NCBI GenBank assembly: GCA_030549775.1
Contig: CM060177.1
Location: forward strand, 30,594,014 to 30,658,013
Source of the DNA: Tamarix chinensis
Lineage: Eukaryota > Streptophyta > Magnoliopsida > Caryophyllales > Tamaricaceae
DNA: 64,000 nucleotides
Direction of reading: 5' to 3'
A program made the translations under genes and the position numbers. The stretch's first letter is position 1; every line of letters begins with the position of its first letter. The notes beneath the pieces are model-generated. The model ran no database searches and had not been told where the DNA came from. It worked only from the letters and a program-made list of their open reading frames with translations. Below, in pieces: positions 46,622 to 60,965 of this stretch.

Positions 46622-49600
46622 TGTAACACCCCCAAAATTTACTATTAAAAATTTTCATTTAAAAGGTTGGTTACAAAAGCTAAAACAGTAAATTGTGGGG
46701 TGTTACCACCATACTTGGTACAAGTCAGGTTTCCTCCACCATTTTGTTACCAAGTTCTAAGACTAGAAGTGTTACTCTACTTAACTTATTAACATAATTA
46801 TAAATTAGAGTAGCAAGAGAGTTAAATCTATAAATTTAAAATAAAACCAATTGGTAGTGGTTACAAAATGTTAGTGAAAGAAAATACATAAAGATATTAA
46901 GAGTTCAGAATCTCCCGGATCAAAAGATACCAGGCAAAACATAGGATTTCCCGAAACTCTCCACCTAAACAATGACCTTCAACTGATCTTACAAGCTAAC
47001 CTGCAAAAACCACTGCCCATTGAATAAGTAGAAGCCTATAAAATAAAACCTTAAGTATGATGGTAATGAGTAACTCATTATACACAACTAATATAAAAAA
47101 CCTACATGGTACGTATAAACGGTATCCCAACAATACACGATATAAAACATCTAACTAAGCATACATCAATTGAAGAATAATAATCATTCATATAGCCATG
47201 GTCACAAAGCTCATAAGACCACAATAAGAGATGACATACACATAGGTTAATCTTACCGATTCATTTATTATTCTCCGAACATATGGTATTAGTGCAATGA
47301 TAACTATTTCATGATTTTATTCATGTTGAGTTCAATGAATCCACTATTCTCAACCAGTCGAATGGTAATCAATTACAACATCCATAATAGGATGCTCCTA
47401 GCCATTATTCTCACTGGTGGATCAGTAATCATAGTACAACCCTAAGGTAGAATGCTCTTGGCCAATATTTTTATCGGTGTATTGGTAATCAAAGTACAAC
47501 CCAGGGTAGAAGATACCTGACCACTATTCTCACTACTGGGTTGGGAATTAAGATACACTCTGTTCTAATCCATGATGGTCCATTGTAAGTAATTAGTATC
47601 TTACCAAAATTTATTATCATCCAATGTTTTAATCTACTTGAGTTTGGGACCCCACTATTATCATCGGTGGAATCGTAATAGGGTACAACTAGAAGATAAG
47701 ATGCTCCTAGCCACTATTCTCACCAGTGGATCGATAGGTACAACTAGATCCAACTCAAGTGATCTTCCATTTTAAGTGATTATTGTATTATTCATACATT
47801 ATTTATTTTAATTTCATCATACAGTCATGTACACCTACTCATGCAAGCCACTATCCCAACTCCTACCCTAAAACAACCCTATTTCCCTTTATAAACCCTA
47901 ATCTTACAACCCTAGCATATCCCCTCCTCTAGTTCCCATGTAGTCCTCAATTTACCCGATAGAACTCAAAATGTTATTAAGAACCACATATTCAAGATTC
48001 ATGACCTATTACCCACATTTTACATATGTGATAATAACTAGCCTCTATGATTACTATTCGGATCTCCTCTTAAACCTTAATTTCTCCTATTTAACATAGT
48101 CCCTTCTCTAGTGGTTTTCTAGCCCTCAAATTCCATACCCATACATAGAATGCTATTTTTAACCATTAACTCATACATATTGGCCTAACTCCCCATCATA
48201 CATATGTGATAATATACTACCTTTAGGGTTACATTTTGGGCCTCCTCCAAAACCTTAATCTCCCCTTTGGTCATAACTATCTCCTTAGACCCCATGTGGC
48301 TACCAAATCTAGTGTAAATTCCCAAAATGTTATTGTTCATATCATATCTGAGGTTGGTAGTCCAACTCCCCCATCTTGGCATGTGATAATAACTTACCCC
48401 TAGGGTTAATACTTGGCCTCCCAAAACCTTAATTTCACCTTTTGGTCATAACTCCTTACCTAATACTCAAATGACTTCCCAAATTTTTATGATTACCCAA
48501 GATGCCATCAATAACCTTGTATCCACTTCGTAGTATCAATATCCCACTTTACTCACGTATGATCATAACTTCCCCTGGGTTTTATTAATCGCATTTACGG
48601 CCTTTCTCTTCCTTTATTTACCATAAACCCTTCATTTTTGCCCCAATTATCTCATGTACTAACCCTAACCTATTTTGAGTTAGCTAGCCCTCAGTGTACT
48701 CAATCTGCCACTTTTTAAACATGTCGACCAAAATATCCCTAGGCTAATAAAATGCCTATCTTTAGGATTACTATTCATAACTCCTATAAAATCCTAATTC
48801 CATAAGTTAATCATACCTCTTTCTATGAGATCCATATAACCACTAAATTTAATATTTACTCCCAAAATATTATTATTAACATCATATACACAAATTGACA
48901 TCCAACTCTAGTATTTTATACATGCGATAATAGCTTAACCTTAGAACTACTATTCACATTTTACCAAAATACCCTAATTCCACAACTTAATCATACTTTT
49001 CTCGTGAGACTCATGTGATTCCCACTTTTAATATGCATTTGTAAAATACCAATATCACCATCATATCCAGAAATCAAGGTCAAAATCAAATAATTCCCAC
49101 CTGTGGTAATAATTTTTCCCCCAGGGTCACCATTTCCACAAAAACCCATTATCCTTATTTATTGGACTTAGACCATTCATATTCACTCCAAAACTTCCAC
49201 ATAATATAATTAACCTATTTTGAACTACTTATCACATTAAAATACCCAATATTCCATTTTTAACCCATATTGACCCAAATGCCCCCAAGGCAACCAAAAT
49301 ACCTATTTTCTACTATAATCACATGATTTCTAATATGAACGACTTCCAACCTAAAATGCCTTCTATCATCATAAGGATTCATAACCATCATCATATATAT
49401 ATATATAGAGGTACTTAATCCATGACATGTATCTTTATACATGGTTTAGCATGCAAAACTTTAACATGCTTTTCTAAAACTTTAAAACACATACATCCAT
49501 ACTTATCAATGAATAAGGCATCCCTACTGAAGTAAATATAATGATATGCTTAAAATAACCAAATTGCCCCATTGGCACACAATAATAATATTCACATTAA

Positions 49601-51123
49601 GATACGTTTAGGCATGCTTAACATATCATAATGGACATACGTAACATATATAATTTCCTACCGACATAAAACTCATTTTAACATACTTTCGTACACATAG
49701 TAGTTACACCAGTTAACATGATCTAGTTCGCCAAATTTCATGCTATCAATTTCAAGCAGATAATTATAATGCAATGAAAATACATAACAAATTTTATATA
49801 TCAAAAGCCCTAATGTGTTATCATGCTATTTCCCATATTTTATTAGAGTACAAGAATTACCTTTTTTTTTTAGCAAATGCACAGCTTTATTAGTAACCTC
49901 CTAAAAATGATTAGGTCCCACTAATCAAACTTTGTACTTAAAAACAATATCATAATTACCACATTAATATTTAATCAATAAAATTATAATTTTTATTAAA
50001 AAATACTTATTAAGTGGGAAAATGCTACTACTATTCCTGCTGCTTTAGCTGTTACTGTTATTGTTACTACTCCTCCTCTTGCTGTTGCTCTTGCTACTAC
50101 TACTACTACTATAGCCAATTTCCACACTACTCATGCAGTGTGAGTTTTAAATGATAGTAGGGTTGAAGGCTAAGGGTTGGTCGATTGGCTAAGTGGGGGT
50201 GCTATATAGTGGAGGAGCATGATAGGGGTGGTGAGATGGGGAAGTCAGGATGAGGCTGTGAAGAGGATGGGCAGTGGCAATAGTGGTACTAGTCAAAGAA
50301 GTGTGGTAAAGGGGACCACGGGAAAAGTGGCGACAAAGTGGAGGGGAGGTTGTAGTTTGGGTTATGCGGGGGGGGGGAGATGTAGGGACAAAAAAGAACA
50401 TGTGAAAGGATAGGGAAGGGGTTATTTGGTGCCAAAAAGGAAAGGGAAGGTGGGGCATTTGAATGTAAGATGATATGCAGAAGGGGTAGGGCAAGGATCC
50501 GTTTGGTTAAGGGGGGATAGGGGAAAAGGAAAGGAAGAAGGTGACAGGTGGGAGAAGAAAAGAAAGAGGGTGATGGACTGGGCTTAACAAGCTGGGGGAG
50601 AAGGAAAAAAAGGAGATAGGCGAGCTTGTATATGGAGAAAGAAAAATAAGAGAAGGAGAGGGCCTAGCTTGGGGAAAAGGAAGGAGTGTTGGACCAAGCA
50701 TGGAAAAGGAACAAAAGAAAAAGGGAGAAATAGGCTAGCCTAAGGAGAAGGGAAAAATAAAGGAGAAGAAGAAAAGAAAAGAGAAAAGGAAGAAATGGGA
50801 AAAAAGGAAAAAGGAAAGGAAAATATATTTAGGGTTAGAATTAAAAACTAGATTAAAATTATATTTTTAGGATAATATTATATTAATTTATCTAATGACT
50901 AAGGAATTAAATTAATAAAAATATATTTAGTAAAATTATGGGTTTAGGGTTTGTTCAAATAAAAAGAGTAAGATAAATAAATTATATTAATTTATTAAAT
51001 AATTTATCTAGATTCGAGGATCAAAAGTTAATAAAAAAAATTAAATTAATATTTAAAGATTAAAATTTTCAGATAAAAGAATAAACGTTTTAATTTAGGG
51101 TTCTAAATATTTAGGGTATTACA
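46622..51123 (-). repeat. Solo LTR of TGTAACACC family, about 4.5 kb
   Basis: It starts TGTAACACCCCCAAAATTTAC and ends TTAGGGTATTACA. The flanking 5-mers GTTTT (46617-46621) and ATTTT (51124-51128) differ at one base, so a worn target duplication is plausible. A purine-rich block (50210-50830) near the plus-strand right end gives minus orientation. It holds a 60-bp minisatellite and trinucleotide-rich DNA (CTACTACTACTACT near 50093-50110), plus a G10 run near 50366. Open frames within it (for example 50189-50494 on the minus strand) are low-complexity translations. Confidence 0.65.
47341..47580. repeat. Minisatellite, 60-bp period, about four copies
   Basis: Units start exactly at 47341, 47401, 47461 and 47521 with (C/G)CCA(C/T)TATTCTCA-like words, followed by GGTAATC(A)A...TACAAC and ending GATGCTCCTA-like. 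A further related pair lies at about 47651-47740 (ending GATGCTCCTAGCCACTATTC). Copies differ at roughly a quarter of positions. Confidence 0.9.
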
Positions 51124-52443
51124 ATTTTAATGTGCTCTTTTTTCTTTTTCTTTTTTTGTAGTAGAAATTTTTATGAAACATGTGCATTTAATTTAAGGTC
51201 ACAAGTGGAGGAAGTGTTAAAGATCATTTGAAAGAATGAATGTTTGGGAGGCAAGCTATAAAAAAAATAAAGATATTACAAAATTTAAAAAAAACTTAAG
51301 GTATTGATGTGGAAAGTTGGGAGATGTCTAAAGACCACATAATCTCTATGACGAGTAGGATTGAACATAAAATGCACCTATTTTTGCTTAAGCATGGATC
51401 AAGTGCAAAATAAGAAGAGAAAATGGATGGCCACATACTTTGCTTTGATGAAGTGTTTCCTCTTTTGCATTTGTTGAATAGAAGTGGTGAAAATAATGTG
51501 ATAGCCAACATGATAAGATTTGTCCCATGGTGATGTTATTCTCTTAATTGTGAAGATGCCTTAGTCAACTTGGAAATCTCAAGAAGAAGAGTCTCTCTAC
51601 ATTGACATGGTTTTATTAGGTTTTAAGACATTTTTGTTGAATTCCTCCCCCCCCCCTCTTTTATTCATCACACCTTAAACTTAGCCCCATTACAACCCTT
51701 AATTAAGTTCTATTTGATTCATGAGATGTGTAGCCCTAATTTATTAGAGATTAATCACATGAGCAAAGCATAAAGTTTTGTCCATTTAGTAAGTAGTTGA
51801 TAACCTTTATGAGGTTTTATAAACACATCTATAAGCCTTTATTCTTGATGTATGTGAGTTCCTTGTTATACAATCATCTTATCTCTCACCAACTTGAGTG
51901 TAAATCTTGAATGTCGCAAAAGTAAGGGATTCCCGAGACTATCAGTTATGTGCCTTAGAGTTATGGTCTTGAGATTTTGTATGCTTGAGTTTTCTTTAGA
52001 GAAGTTTGAATTTGGTTTTACTAAAAAACTAGCAAAGCTAAGTGTGAGGCACCTATATAAGGATTATCTTCACTTTGTATGTTCTATACTTATACTACAC
52101 TTTTTTATATGATTTTGTGAAAGAGTCTAATGGTGTTTGCAATGACAAAGTCTTTATATAATTATGAACTATGAGATTTGGTTTAGAGCTATGGTTATCT
52201 TGTGTATTTATCTTTGATTCATTTTGTTTCCCTATATCATTTGGACTTTTATGTCCCTTGTAATATCTTCTCTTTTGTTCCACCTTTGGGTTTGCTCTAT
52301 TTTTGGAGATTGATCTCCTCTAAAAATATTTCTTTATATATTTAGTTATTTTTCACTTCCATTTGTTCTTTATTTCGCAATTATGTTGGTAAAAGTGTTA
52401 AAATTTTGCTTGGTATGAAATGCCAAACTTTGTAATAAGAGTG
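51124..52443 (+). other. 3' untranslated region of a gypsy-type element
   Basis: GTTTGGGAGGCAAGC near 51241 and the block 51690-51900 (CCCATTACAACCCTTAATTAAG, CTATTTGATTC, TATGTGAGTTCCTTG, CTCACCAACTTGAGTG) match 30480-30720 in the LARD-like element. A poly-C run is at 51648-51656. No coding domain is found. The 72-codon plus-strand frame at 51894-52112 has no recognised motif. Confidence 0.5.
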
Positions 52444-52447
52444 GTAG

Positions 52448-52532
52448 TAACACCCACATTTTTGCATGTCACTTCCACAAAATAATTTTTTTAAAAGAAT
52501 TTTTTTCCTATTATAATAATTGAGGTGTTATA
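52448..52532. repeat. 85-bp remnant with both long-LTR termini, GTAG flanks
   Basis: TAACACCCACATTTTTGC starts the segment and AATTGAGGTGTTATA ends it: these are the two termini of the long LTR family with almost nothing between. GTAG stands on both sides (52444-52447 and 52533-52536). It looks like a long LTR reduced by internal deletion. Confidence 0.55.
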
Positions 52533-52819
52533 GTAGGGCACAAGATGAAGCATAATATTTGAAACTTTTATATAGTGTTTTGGTTGGACCAAGTCATTAG
52601 ATTGGATCAAAAAAGGGTTAGGGTAACCTATGTTTAGTTTAGCACGGTTTGCATTCTATAAATTTTGGATCTTATTAGAGTTATATTAGTCTCATCATTT
52701 TTTAGTGAACATCTAATCGAATCTTGTCAAATTTTGTTAGTAATAGGTACATGTAAACCTAAATTTGCCAAACTTCTTTGTCACAACATAGTGAAATGAG
52801 GATTAGTGTTTCTTCTATT
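52533..52819. other. Short spacer, nothing recognised
   Basis: AT-rich sequence between the mini-remnant and the next long LTR; no frame or repeat boundary. Confidence 0.5.
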
Positions 52820-55800
52820 TGTAACACTCTCATTTTTACTACTATAAAAATTCATTTTAAAAAGTGTTTTGTGGAAGCTAAGATATTGAAATGCAAGCTT
52901 ATTGACCTAATCCTTTCAAATAATAAATAAGATTAAACATTTGCACTATGAAATATAATATAAATATTTTGTAATAACTTCAAATTATTTGGTATAAGGA
53001 AAAAGATTGAATATGAACAACATATATATGAAACAAATAGAAAATGGACACAAATTTCTATTTTAATTCACCTTAGCATAATAGAGATTAGCTAGTCTGT
53101 TGTAAGATAAAAACTACCTCAGCATTTAGTTTTTAAATATCAATATCGTCTAAGAGATTAGTAATATCTTAATAGGTTAGATTTGGAGACTTAACTGATG
53201 CATAGAGGAAACTAGGCATCCACAAAATCAAGGGCTTCTACCTCATTTATAAGATATTTAGCCCTAAAAAGTAAATCATTCCTTAACTTCATATATTTCC
53301 CTTTAAGTATTAATATTTTATTCAAATAATGTATAGCCACACAACAATGTTCACACTAAGCCACACATAAAAATCACAACTCTTAATAATAATTATTAAA
53401 TTATCTCTTTATTCCAATTATTTGATGTCAAACTTAAAATCAAAGGTCAAAATTTAAGATCATATGCATGGTTAACCCTTGGGGTAAAACCTCAAAAATA
53501 TTTAAAACTATCTCGAGGGACTAGTGGACTATTCTTATAAACTAGTGGACTGGCTTGGAAATAGAGCATCAAGAGAGGCAAATAACACAGGTAAACTAGT
53601 TGAATGGTATTAGGGAACCCGTGAAATGTTCACACTATTAGATAGTCTAAGCTCCAAAATTAGTGGACTAGTGAAAAGCCGAGACCAAACTCATTTGCAA
53701 ATAACTTAACTAATGGACCAGTAGGTCTAAACCCATGGAATGGGTTTGATCACTAATAGTGAGTTGTTTCATCGAAAATCCCACAAGCACATACTCAAAT
53801 CTAACTTATGTATTTTTTTATAAATCATTTGAAACACAACCACACATAATAGCATTCTTTCAAATTTGATATAAATCAAGCACAACATGTATTAAATATT
53901 GTCCATGCTTCATACCATAATACACACACATATCATGATATATACGTCACCAAACTTCTGAAAAGATCATAAAGATTCTAGCATGCTACATACATTTAAC
54001 TCAACTAAATTGCATACAATACATGGAAATGATTAAAATACTTGATAAACAACATGGTACATCCAAGGAACAATAAAATTAGCACAATCATTAATCTAGT
54101 CAAAGTGGCTGAGGCATATGTTTGAGACATTAAACACATTTTTCATGCTTAACATATAATCCTTTACTTACTCATTTCAATACTTCAATCATGCTCATCA
54201 TGCTTCCAAAAGTAAAAATTCTCATAAATATTCATATAACAGACATTATACACAAAACTTTACACCCAAAAAGAGTAGAAAAACTTTACCATAATTCCAC
54301 AAGCTATACCAAAAAAAATATAAAGAACACCCTCGAAGCCCTCCTCAACACCCTTTCCAAAGCAATGAAATGAACTTAGTAGCTACTCTTTAAACATAAA
54401 TAAAAGATAAAATAGAAGTGTTGATGAGAGGAGAAAGAGCGCAAACCACACTTTACTTAAGGAGGATGAAATAAAGGTAAAAAAAACCAAGAAGATTTCA
54501 CCAAAACTAAATTTTAATCCACTTAATTAAAGTAAGTACCGGTGGATTAAGCTACAAGATTTAAAAGGTAAAAGAGTAAATGGATAAAGAAAAAAATGTA
54601 TAAAGGGATCAATCGAGGTCGAGAGAGAGAGAGATAATAGCTTTCAATGCTTAGAATATATGAGAGTTTTGAGGGATGAGTGGGAGTTGTGTTTCATATA
54701 AACAAAATCAATTTAGGAAAATGGTGGGAGACTTGATAAAGATGGAGGACGGGATAGGCTTAGCTTGCACTATGCTTGAATGGAAAGAAGAAATAATGGG
54801 AATTTAAGGTATGTAAGTGATGTCGAGTGTGAAGGATAAGGAAGAGACCAAGAATGGACACAAATGATGAGATTAGTAGATTAATTGATGTAGATGTTAT
54901 CCCATACCAGAGATAAGAGACGTGAAAGAGAGTAAGAGTTTACTTTTCATAATATAAAATCATGATTGACAAGATATTTAGCAAAAAAGTAGTTCTTTTT
55001 TCGTGAAATTTTGGTAAATAAATTAAAATAATAATTCAAAAATGATGAAAATAATCTCACAAAAGATGAAAATGTTTATTATCATCAAAATATCTTTACT
55101 ATAAGGTTTCATAGCTATTTGATCACGATCTGTGTAATAACCCATCTTTTAAATATAATATTAATATTATCAGTATGAAAAATTATTTAAAATTAAATTT
55201 TATTATACCCCTTAAATCCTCATTACATTTTTAAAATATTTTGTTCCAAACTCTTAACCATTCTTATAATTTTGATTTCCATAAGACTTTAAAGCCTTTA
55301 GGCAAAAAAGTTCTTCAAAATCATTCTAAATTGGTAATATCTAAATTATTTAGATTTATCTATGTATCTTATTCATTTTAAAAATAATAAATGAATATTT
55401 AGATAATAAAAAAATAATATGAATCATTTTATTTACCCATAATCATATTTTAAGCCCCAAAATGAACATTTTAGCTAACAAAAATTTATAAAAATTTAGG
55501 AGCACATATATTTTAGAGTACTTGAAATAAAAAAAAAAACATTTCTTAATTGTTTTTTAAACATAGACAACCCCACCAATTTTAGGCATAATTAGCCTCT
55601 AAAATTTAATTTTCTCTACTCAAATCCATCCTAACTATTCTATATTTGTTCCTATCCTTCTAATTTACCTTTTTTAAATTGTAACCACCCCTCTTGGACT
55701 TATTATTCTGAATTACCAACCCCTCCTTTTTCCTTCATTATTTTATTCATTTTTGAACTTTATTACACAAATATCTGATTAAATATCTAACCTTAATCAA

Positions 55801-57187
55801 AATCTTACCACTTTTATTCTTTATCATTTCCTTCCCCTAGATCCACTTGGAATTCATCTTTATTTCTTCTTCTCCCTCCACTATTGGACTTTAATTCCTT
55901 ATTTGTACTTCTTAATCTTTGATGTTTAGCTCTTTATTGTTTTTATTGAACAAATTGGAGTTAAAAAGTATAGAGATTGGAGGGAAATATTTCCCTAATT
56001 AAATTAAAGATCAATATCATAAGGAATATTAAGATAACTTAGCCTTTATTTTTATTTTGTTGATTTTTTTACATTTTTAACCTATTTTAACTAGTTTTGA
56101 TGATTTTGTGTTTATAGTTTTCAAGAAGGCGGAAAGCTTGATCCTAGGCTTGATCTTAGTTTATCTTAGATTTTAGGACCTTGTTAAACTAATTATTATT
56201 AATAATAGATAGATTTTGAGGTGTTAATTTGTTATATGTGTTGAAGTGTTGAAATGAAATTTTTTTCCATATATAGGGCCATTCTGCCTTTAGGCATAAT
56301 TTTGTGTGTTTGTTATTTTTATTTATCTTGGGTTATTCCTATGAATTTTTTAGTATTTTTAGATTTAGTTTGGTACATTCGAAGTTTAAAAGTAATCATG
56401 TATAGCTAAAGTTATGTTTATTTATAGTTTTGGGCATAAAAAGGGTAATGTGGCCTCTTTTTTTACTTGTAAGTTGCAATTTTGTGTTTTCTAAGTGCAC
56501 AAAAATGTTATTTATGATTTATATGTTAAGTATGTGAAGTTAATGAGCTATATGTTTATATGTTAAAATTTATGGCATTTTTAGTGTTTTTAGGATTTAA
56601 AGGTATTTTAGTCATTACATTTGAAATTTTATTTTTTTATTAACTTTTGGTGATCTAATACTCTAATTATTGACTAAGGATGTTTATGATTTAATTTCAT
56701 GATTTATGGATCATTTTTAATACCTTAAATTTATGGTTAAAATGACCATTTTACATCTAAAAGATTTTAGTAAGGTATTTTGGGTTAATGAGTGACCTTA
56801 ATCATTGATTTGACCTTTAAAATAATAATTTGATGTGAATAGTGAATTAACCTGAACATTAAATTCTTGTATTATAGTTTTTTTTAAACATAAGCATCTT
56901 GATATACATCTTCATGTCTCAATAATATAAATAGGGATTTATTGTGAATAATGAAATTTCCCAAAAAGTGTATGTGTGATTGTTTTGGGTTGATGATTAT
57001 TAAAATATTTGAAATTTACTAATAATTCAAATGTAATACTGAGATAAATACTTAAGTGAATATCCTTAGTATGACCTTTGAGGTGACCTTTGCAGTGGAT
57101 GCACTCATTGTTTATGACTAAATGTGTTTTCACCATTAGCTCGTTAGTGAAGCCTACTCTATAGGTAACATATCGACCATATATTGG

Positions 57188-57192
57188 GTATC
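57188..57192. repeat. Target-site duplication GTATC, left copy
   Basis: GTATC directly precedes TATAAACCCCC and is repeated at 60252-60256 after the LTR end. Confidence 0.85.
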
Positions 57193-60100
57193 TATAAACC
57201 CCCAAAATTTACTACTATTTTTTTTTGTGGAAGCATTAATAATACAATACTACATATCTAACAACTCATCTAAAGATCATATTTGAAAATTAATTGATCT
57301 CATAATGATACAATATTACAAAATAGAGAGGAAATAATAGATATAATTGAAAACAAACGACTAAAAGTTTAGAGAGAGTGATATCTAGATAACTATATAC
57401 TTGAACTAACCCACATAAAATCTCAACACAGGTAATCATATCAAAAGCATTAATCAACAATTACCTACAACACAAGGTGGTATCTTCTTGTGGTAATAAA
57501 CATCTATAAAAATGATGGTAGATATACATACTATATGAGGTAAAATACACATAGATAGATTAAGGCATGCATAACATAAAATATTCATATGACAAAATGA
57601 ATACTATACAAATATGAATTCTCATGAAATGAGATGTCTTAAGTGAGAAACCATAATAGAGTTACATATTAGGCACACACACATATCTAACTACTTAGTT
57701 ACGTTGAATTTAAGGAACTCACTATTCTCATCTGGTGAAACAAACTTAATAATTATTATCTAGTGGAATAGTTGATAAATCTCCCAGGGTGTAATACTCG
57801 TAGCTACTATTCTCGTCAAATAGAATAGACTAGTACAACTCCCCAAAAAAAAGAACGCAACTTCCCACTAATCTCATATAATGGAACTAACTTGTACAAA
57901 TCGGTTCTAACTCACGTGATATTTTATTTTAAATATTAATGTATATAAGATTTTTTATTATCTCATTAATATCATGTATGATTAAAATAACTATACAAGG
58001 TACATAAGTCCCAACCAAAGTAGTTTGAATCATTTATCAAGCCAAAATAATACCCCTATGATACCCTAATTCACAGCCAAAAGCCTAACTCTTCCTATAA
58101 GACTCTATAAACCACCAAATTTATCACAACCTTGTAAAATATCAATATTAACAACATATCCAAAGTAAATTCCTAACCCTAACATCTCACACATGAAATA
58201 TTGATGTCACCCCTCTAGTTAATATTCATAAGTTAAGTCAGTTTTCATTTTATCGGACCCATGATATTCATAATTAATCTAAATCTCTCACATAACATAT
58301 TCGTATATTTGTAATCCAAATAGCACTTATGTAACACCAAAATTTTATATTTAACTTGAAACAACCAAAATAACCTTACCTTACCTAAAATTCTCATAAA
58401 CTTCATACCACAACACTTAGTCCACATCAACCACAGCCCAACAGATTACCATGACATAATTATTTTTCCACCAAAATATAATAAAAATCTAAATGCCCTT
58501 AAGGCCGAAAACCACCAAAAACCTTACAAAACATAACAAGTGCCAACATTGCCAATCTTCCAATCTTCAACATATTTCATCATAATAACACTTAGTCATA
58601 TTTACAACCATTATCTATAAATATAATTAAAAACAACCAATTATGCCAATATGCTTATGATTACAACACAAGGCCTAGCATGACCTAAAATAAAACAACA
58701 TCACATAAGCTCATAATTCCACATAAAGACTATTATTTCATAATGTAATACAATAAGATAATTAAATAACACCCAAAAAATAATTTTTAATCAATAGAAA
58801 TATACTAACATGATATTGTATACTAATAACACATAGCATCAAAACCTATTATAAGACATAAATCCCTACCACAATCTACACTGGTATTTTAGTAATAAAT
58901 AATTTCTAAACACCTTCTTCTTGCTACTCCTTAGGATAATCTATTACGATAATAAAGTAACAAAAGATAAAATTAGAAAAGAAGGAGATGAGGAAAGGAA
59001 ATGAGGTGCTAATTGGTTTGTAGATGGTTGTGTGTAAGGCTAGTGGAACAAGGTGGGGATTGTGTAGGATATTTTGTTTGATGGCATTTGAAAACGTCAA
59101 TGGCAGACACTTCTTAGGTTGTTTGGTGTAAGGCATGGACATAGAGCACAGTTAGTTATGGATATTGAAGGGTGTAAGTTTCACACATAGCTTACACAAT
59201 AGCATGGATATTATGTAAGGAGTTGACGTTGGTTGCATGCTGAGATGGTGCAAAGTGTTGGTGGTTTATGTGAAGCTTGAAGGCACCTAAGGAGATATAA
59301 TGTGACCAAATCACATAGGTAAGGAAGATTAGTATCAAATTCATGAGCTACAAAGGAAGAGGTGTCAATGTGTGGTATTGGAGGGGGTATTTGATGTGTT
59401 AGAGGTCGTGGAGGTGTTTGGGATTAGTGTGAGACGCTGGTGAGGGTGGTTGTGAGAATGGAGCTAGAAATATTAGTGCACAAAAAAAAGGTTATGAATA
59501 TGTGTGATTTGAAAGAATAGGACATGGAGGTGCACTTTAAGGGTTGTATGGCAGCGTCAAGGATCAAATTTTTATTGAAAATTGGTTTCATGGGTGTTTG
59601 GCAAAGGGTTTTGGGCATTTACATTAGATATGGATGATGTGATGTTGGTTAAAGTGTGTGGTGGATGATGGAGGAATAGATTTTGTTACTTTTTATCATC
59701 ACCAAAGGTTGGGTGGCATCAGTTTGTCACATAAGATAGGGTTGTAGCATGATGGCGGGACATCATAAGAGGCTTTGGGTGGAATTAGGATACAATTAAG
59801 GTGGTGCAAAAAGGTGGGAAACACAATAATTGGAGAGGAAGGAAAATAGAGTGTTAGGGGATAATTTTGGCTAAGAAAAATTAGATAAAAGAGAGAATAA
59901 AGCACAATTGTAGGTGGAAAAAAAGAATAACCAAAAAGGGGAGGAATTATGGGGTCGGTTCTGAAATGAATAACCCTAGGGGATGTCTTGAGGAATAAAG
60001 GGTAGTAGAGGGGTTTATAACTAGTAAAAGGATGGCATGAAGAAAATAAGGCTATGAGTGAGGGTTAATTGATGGAGACTTGAACAATGGTTGAGTGTGT

Positions 60101-60251
60101 ATTTATGTATAGTTGGGGGCCTAGTTTGGCCAACCAAACTAAGGAAATAAAATCTATTTTGTAAGGGGGAGGTTAAGATAAGATAAATAAATCAAGAATA
60201 AGGGTTAGGTAAGAATTAAAGAATAAACACCTAAAATTTTGGGGTGTTATA
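57193..60251 (-). repeat. Solo long LTR C (minus), 3.06 kb, perfect TSD
   Basis: It starts TATAAACCCCCAAAATTTAC (TGTAACACCCCC with a G-to-A change and a small change after it) and ends CCTAAAATTTTGGGGTGTTATA. It is bracketed by GTATC, and the flanking sequence of LTR B is continuous across it. A purine-rich block lies at 58970-60000, giving minus orientation. Repeat-like CTACTATTCTCGTC words occur near 57800. There is no interior, so it is a solo LTR and the youngest member of this three-level nest. Confidence 0.85.
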
Positions 60252-60256
60252 GTATC
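60252..60256. repeat. Target-site duplication GTATC, right copy
   Basis: Second copy of GTATC; LTR B resumes with AATACTTC. Confidence 0.85.
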
Positions 60257-60965
60257 AATACTTCATGTTAGAGTGTCCTCAATGGATCGAGGTTTATTTA
60301 GCTGGTAGTGGTTTAAATTGATGTCGTAGCCATTGATGCTTTATTTTTAGTATTCTTCCCCTCTAAAATAAAATTTAGAATGTGGTGGATTATATGATAA
60401 TATAAATAAGGGAAAAAAACCAATAAACCATGTATATGTGTGGAATCTATTAATTTATGTGTTCAATATCATGTTCTAGAAGTTCCATATTTTTTCTAAG
60501 TATCACATAATTCTAAGTGTTTGTTATGAATAGTATGAATTGTGTAAATTATTGATTCCAATGAATGTAAGCAAGATTCTTATGTTAGCATGTTTTCTTG
60601 TGTTCATTTGTTTTAGCATGATTTTATATGTTGTATGTTTAGTTTACTCAATATGCTCATCATATTAATTCTATACTTTCTTTCTTTTTCTGACCTTAGG
60701 TGATGTGTTTGGGAATGTGAAATTATCAAAGATGTAAACATAAGGCTAGATTATGATGGAATTAAGAAGATGAAGTTCCAAAGATAATGAATTAAGGATG
60801 TAGTTATTCAAATGTGGTGGAATACTGATGATGATGATTCGATGAAGATGATGAATGATTAAGGTGATTTGAATTTGATGACATGATGAGGATGATGATT
60901 GGACAATGATGTGATCATGAAGATGATGATTTGGCAATTAGTGTTTGAAAGTAGAGGGTTTCGTG

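Noticed and set aside
50189..50701. Pro/Ser-rich minus-strand frames
   Set aside because: These are translations of the purine-rich block of the LTR at 46622-51123, repeated in composition in every family copy.
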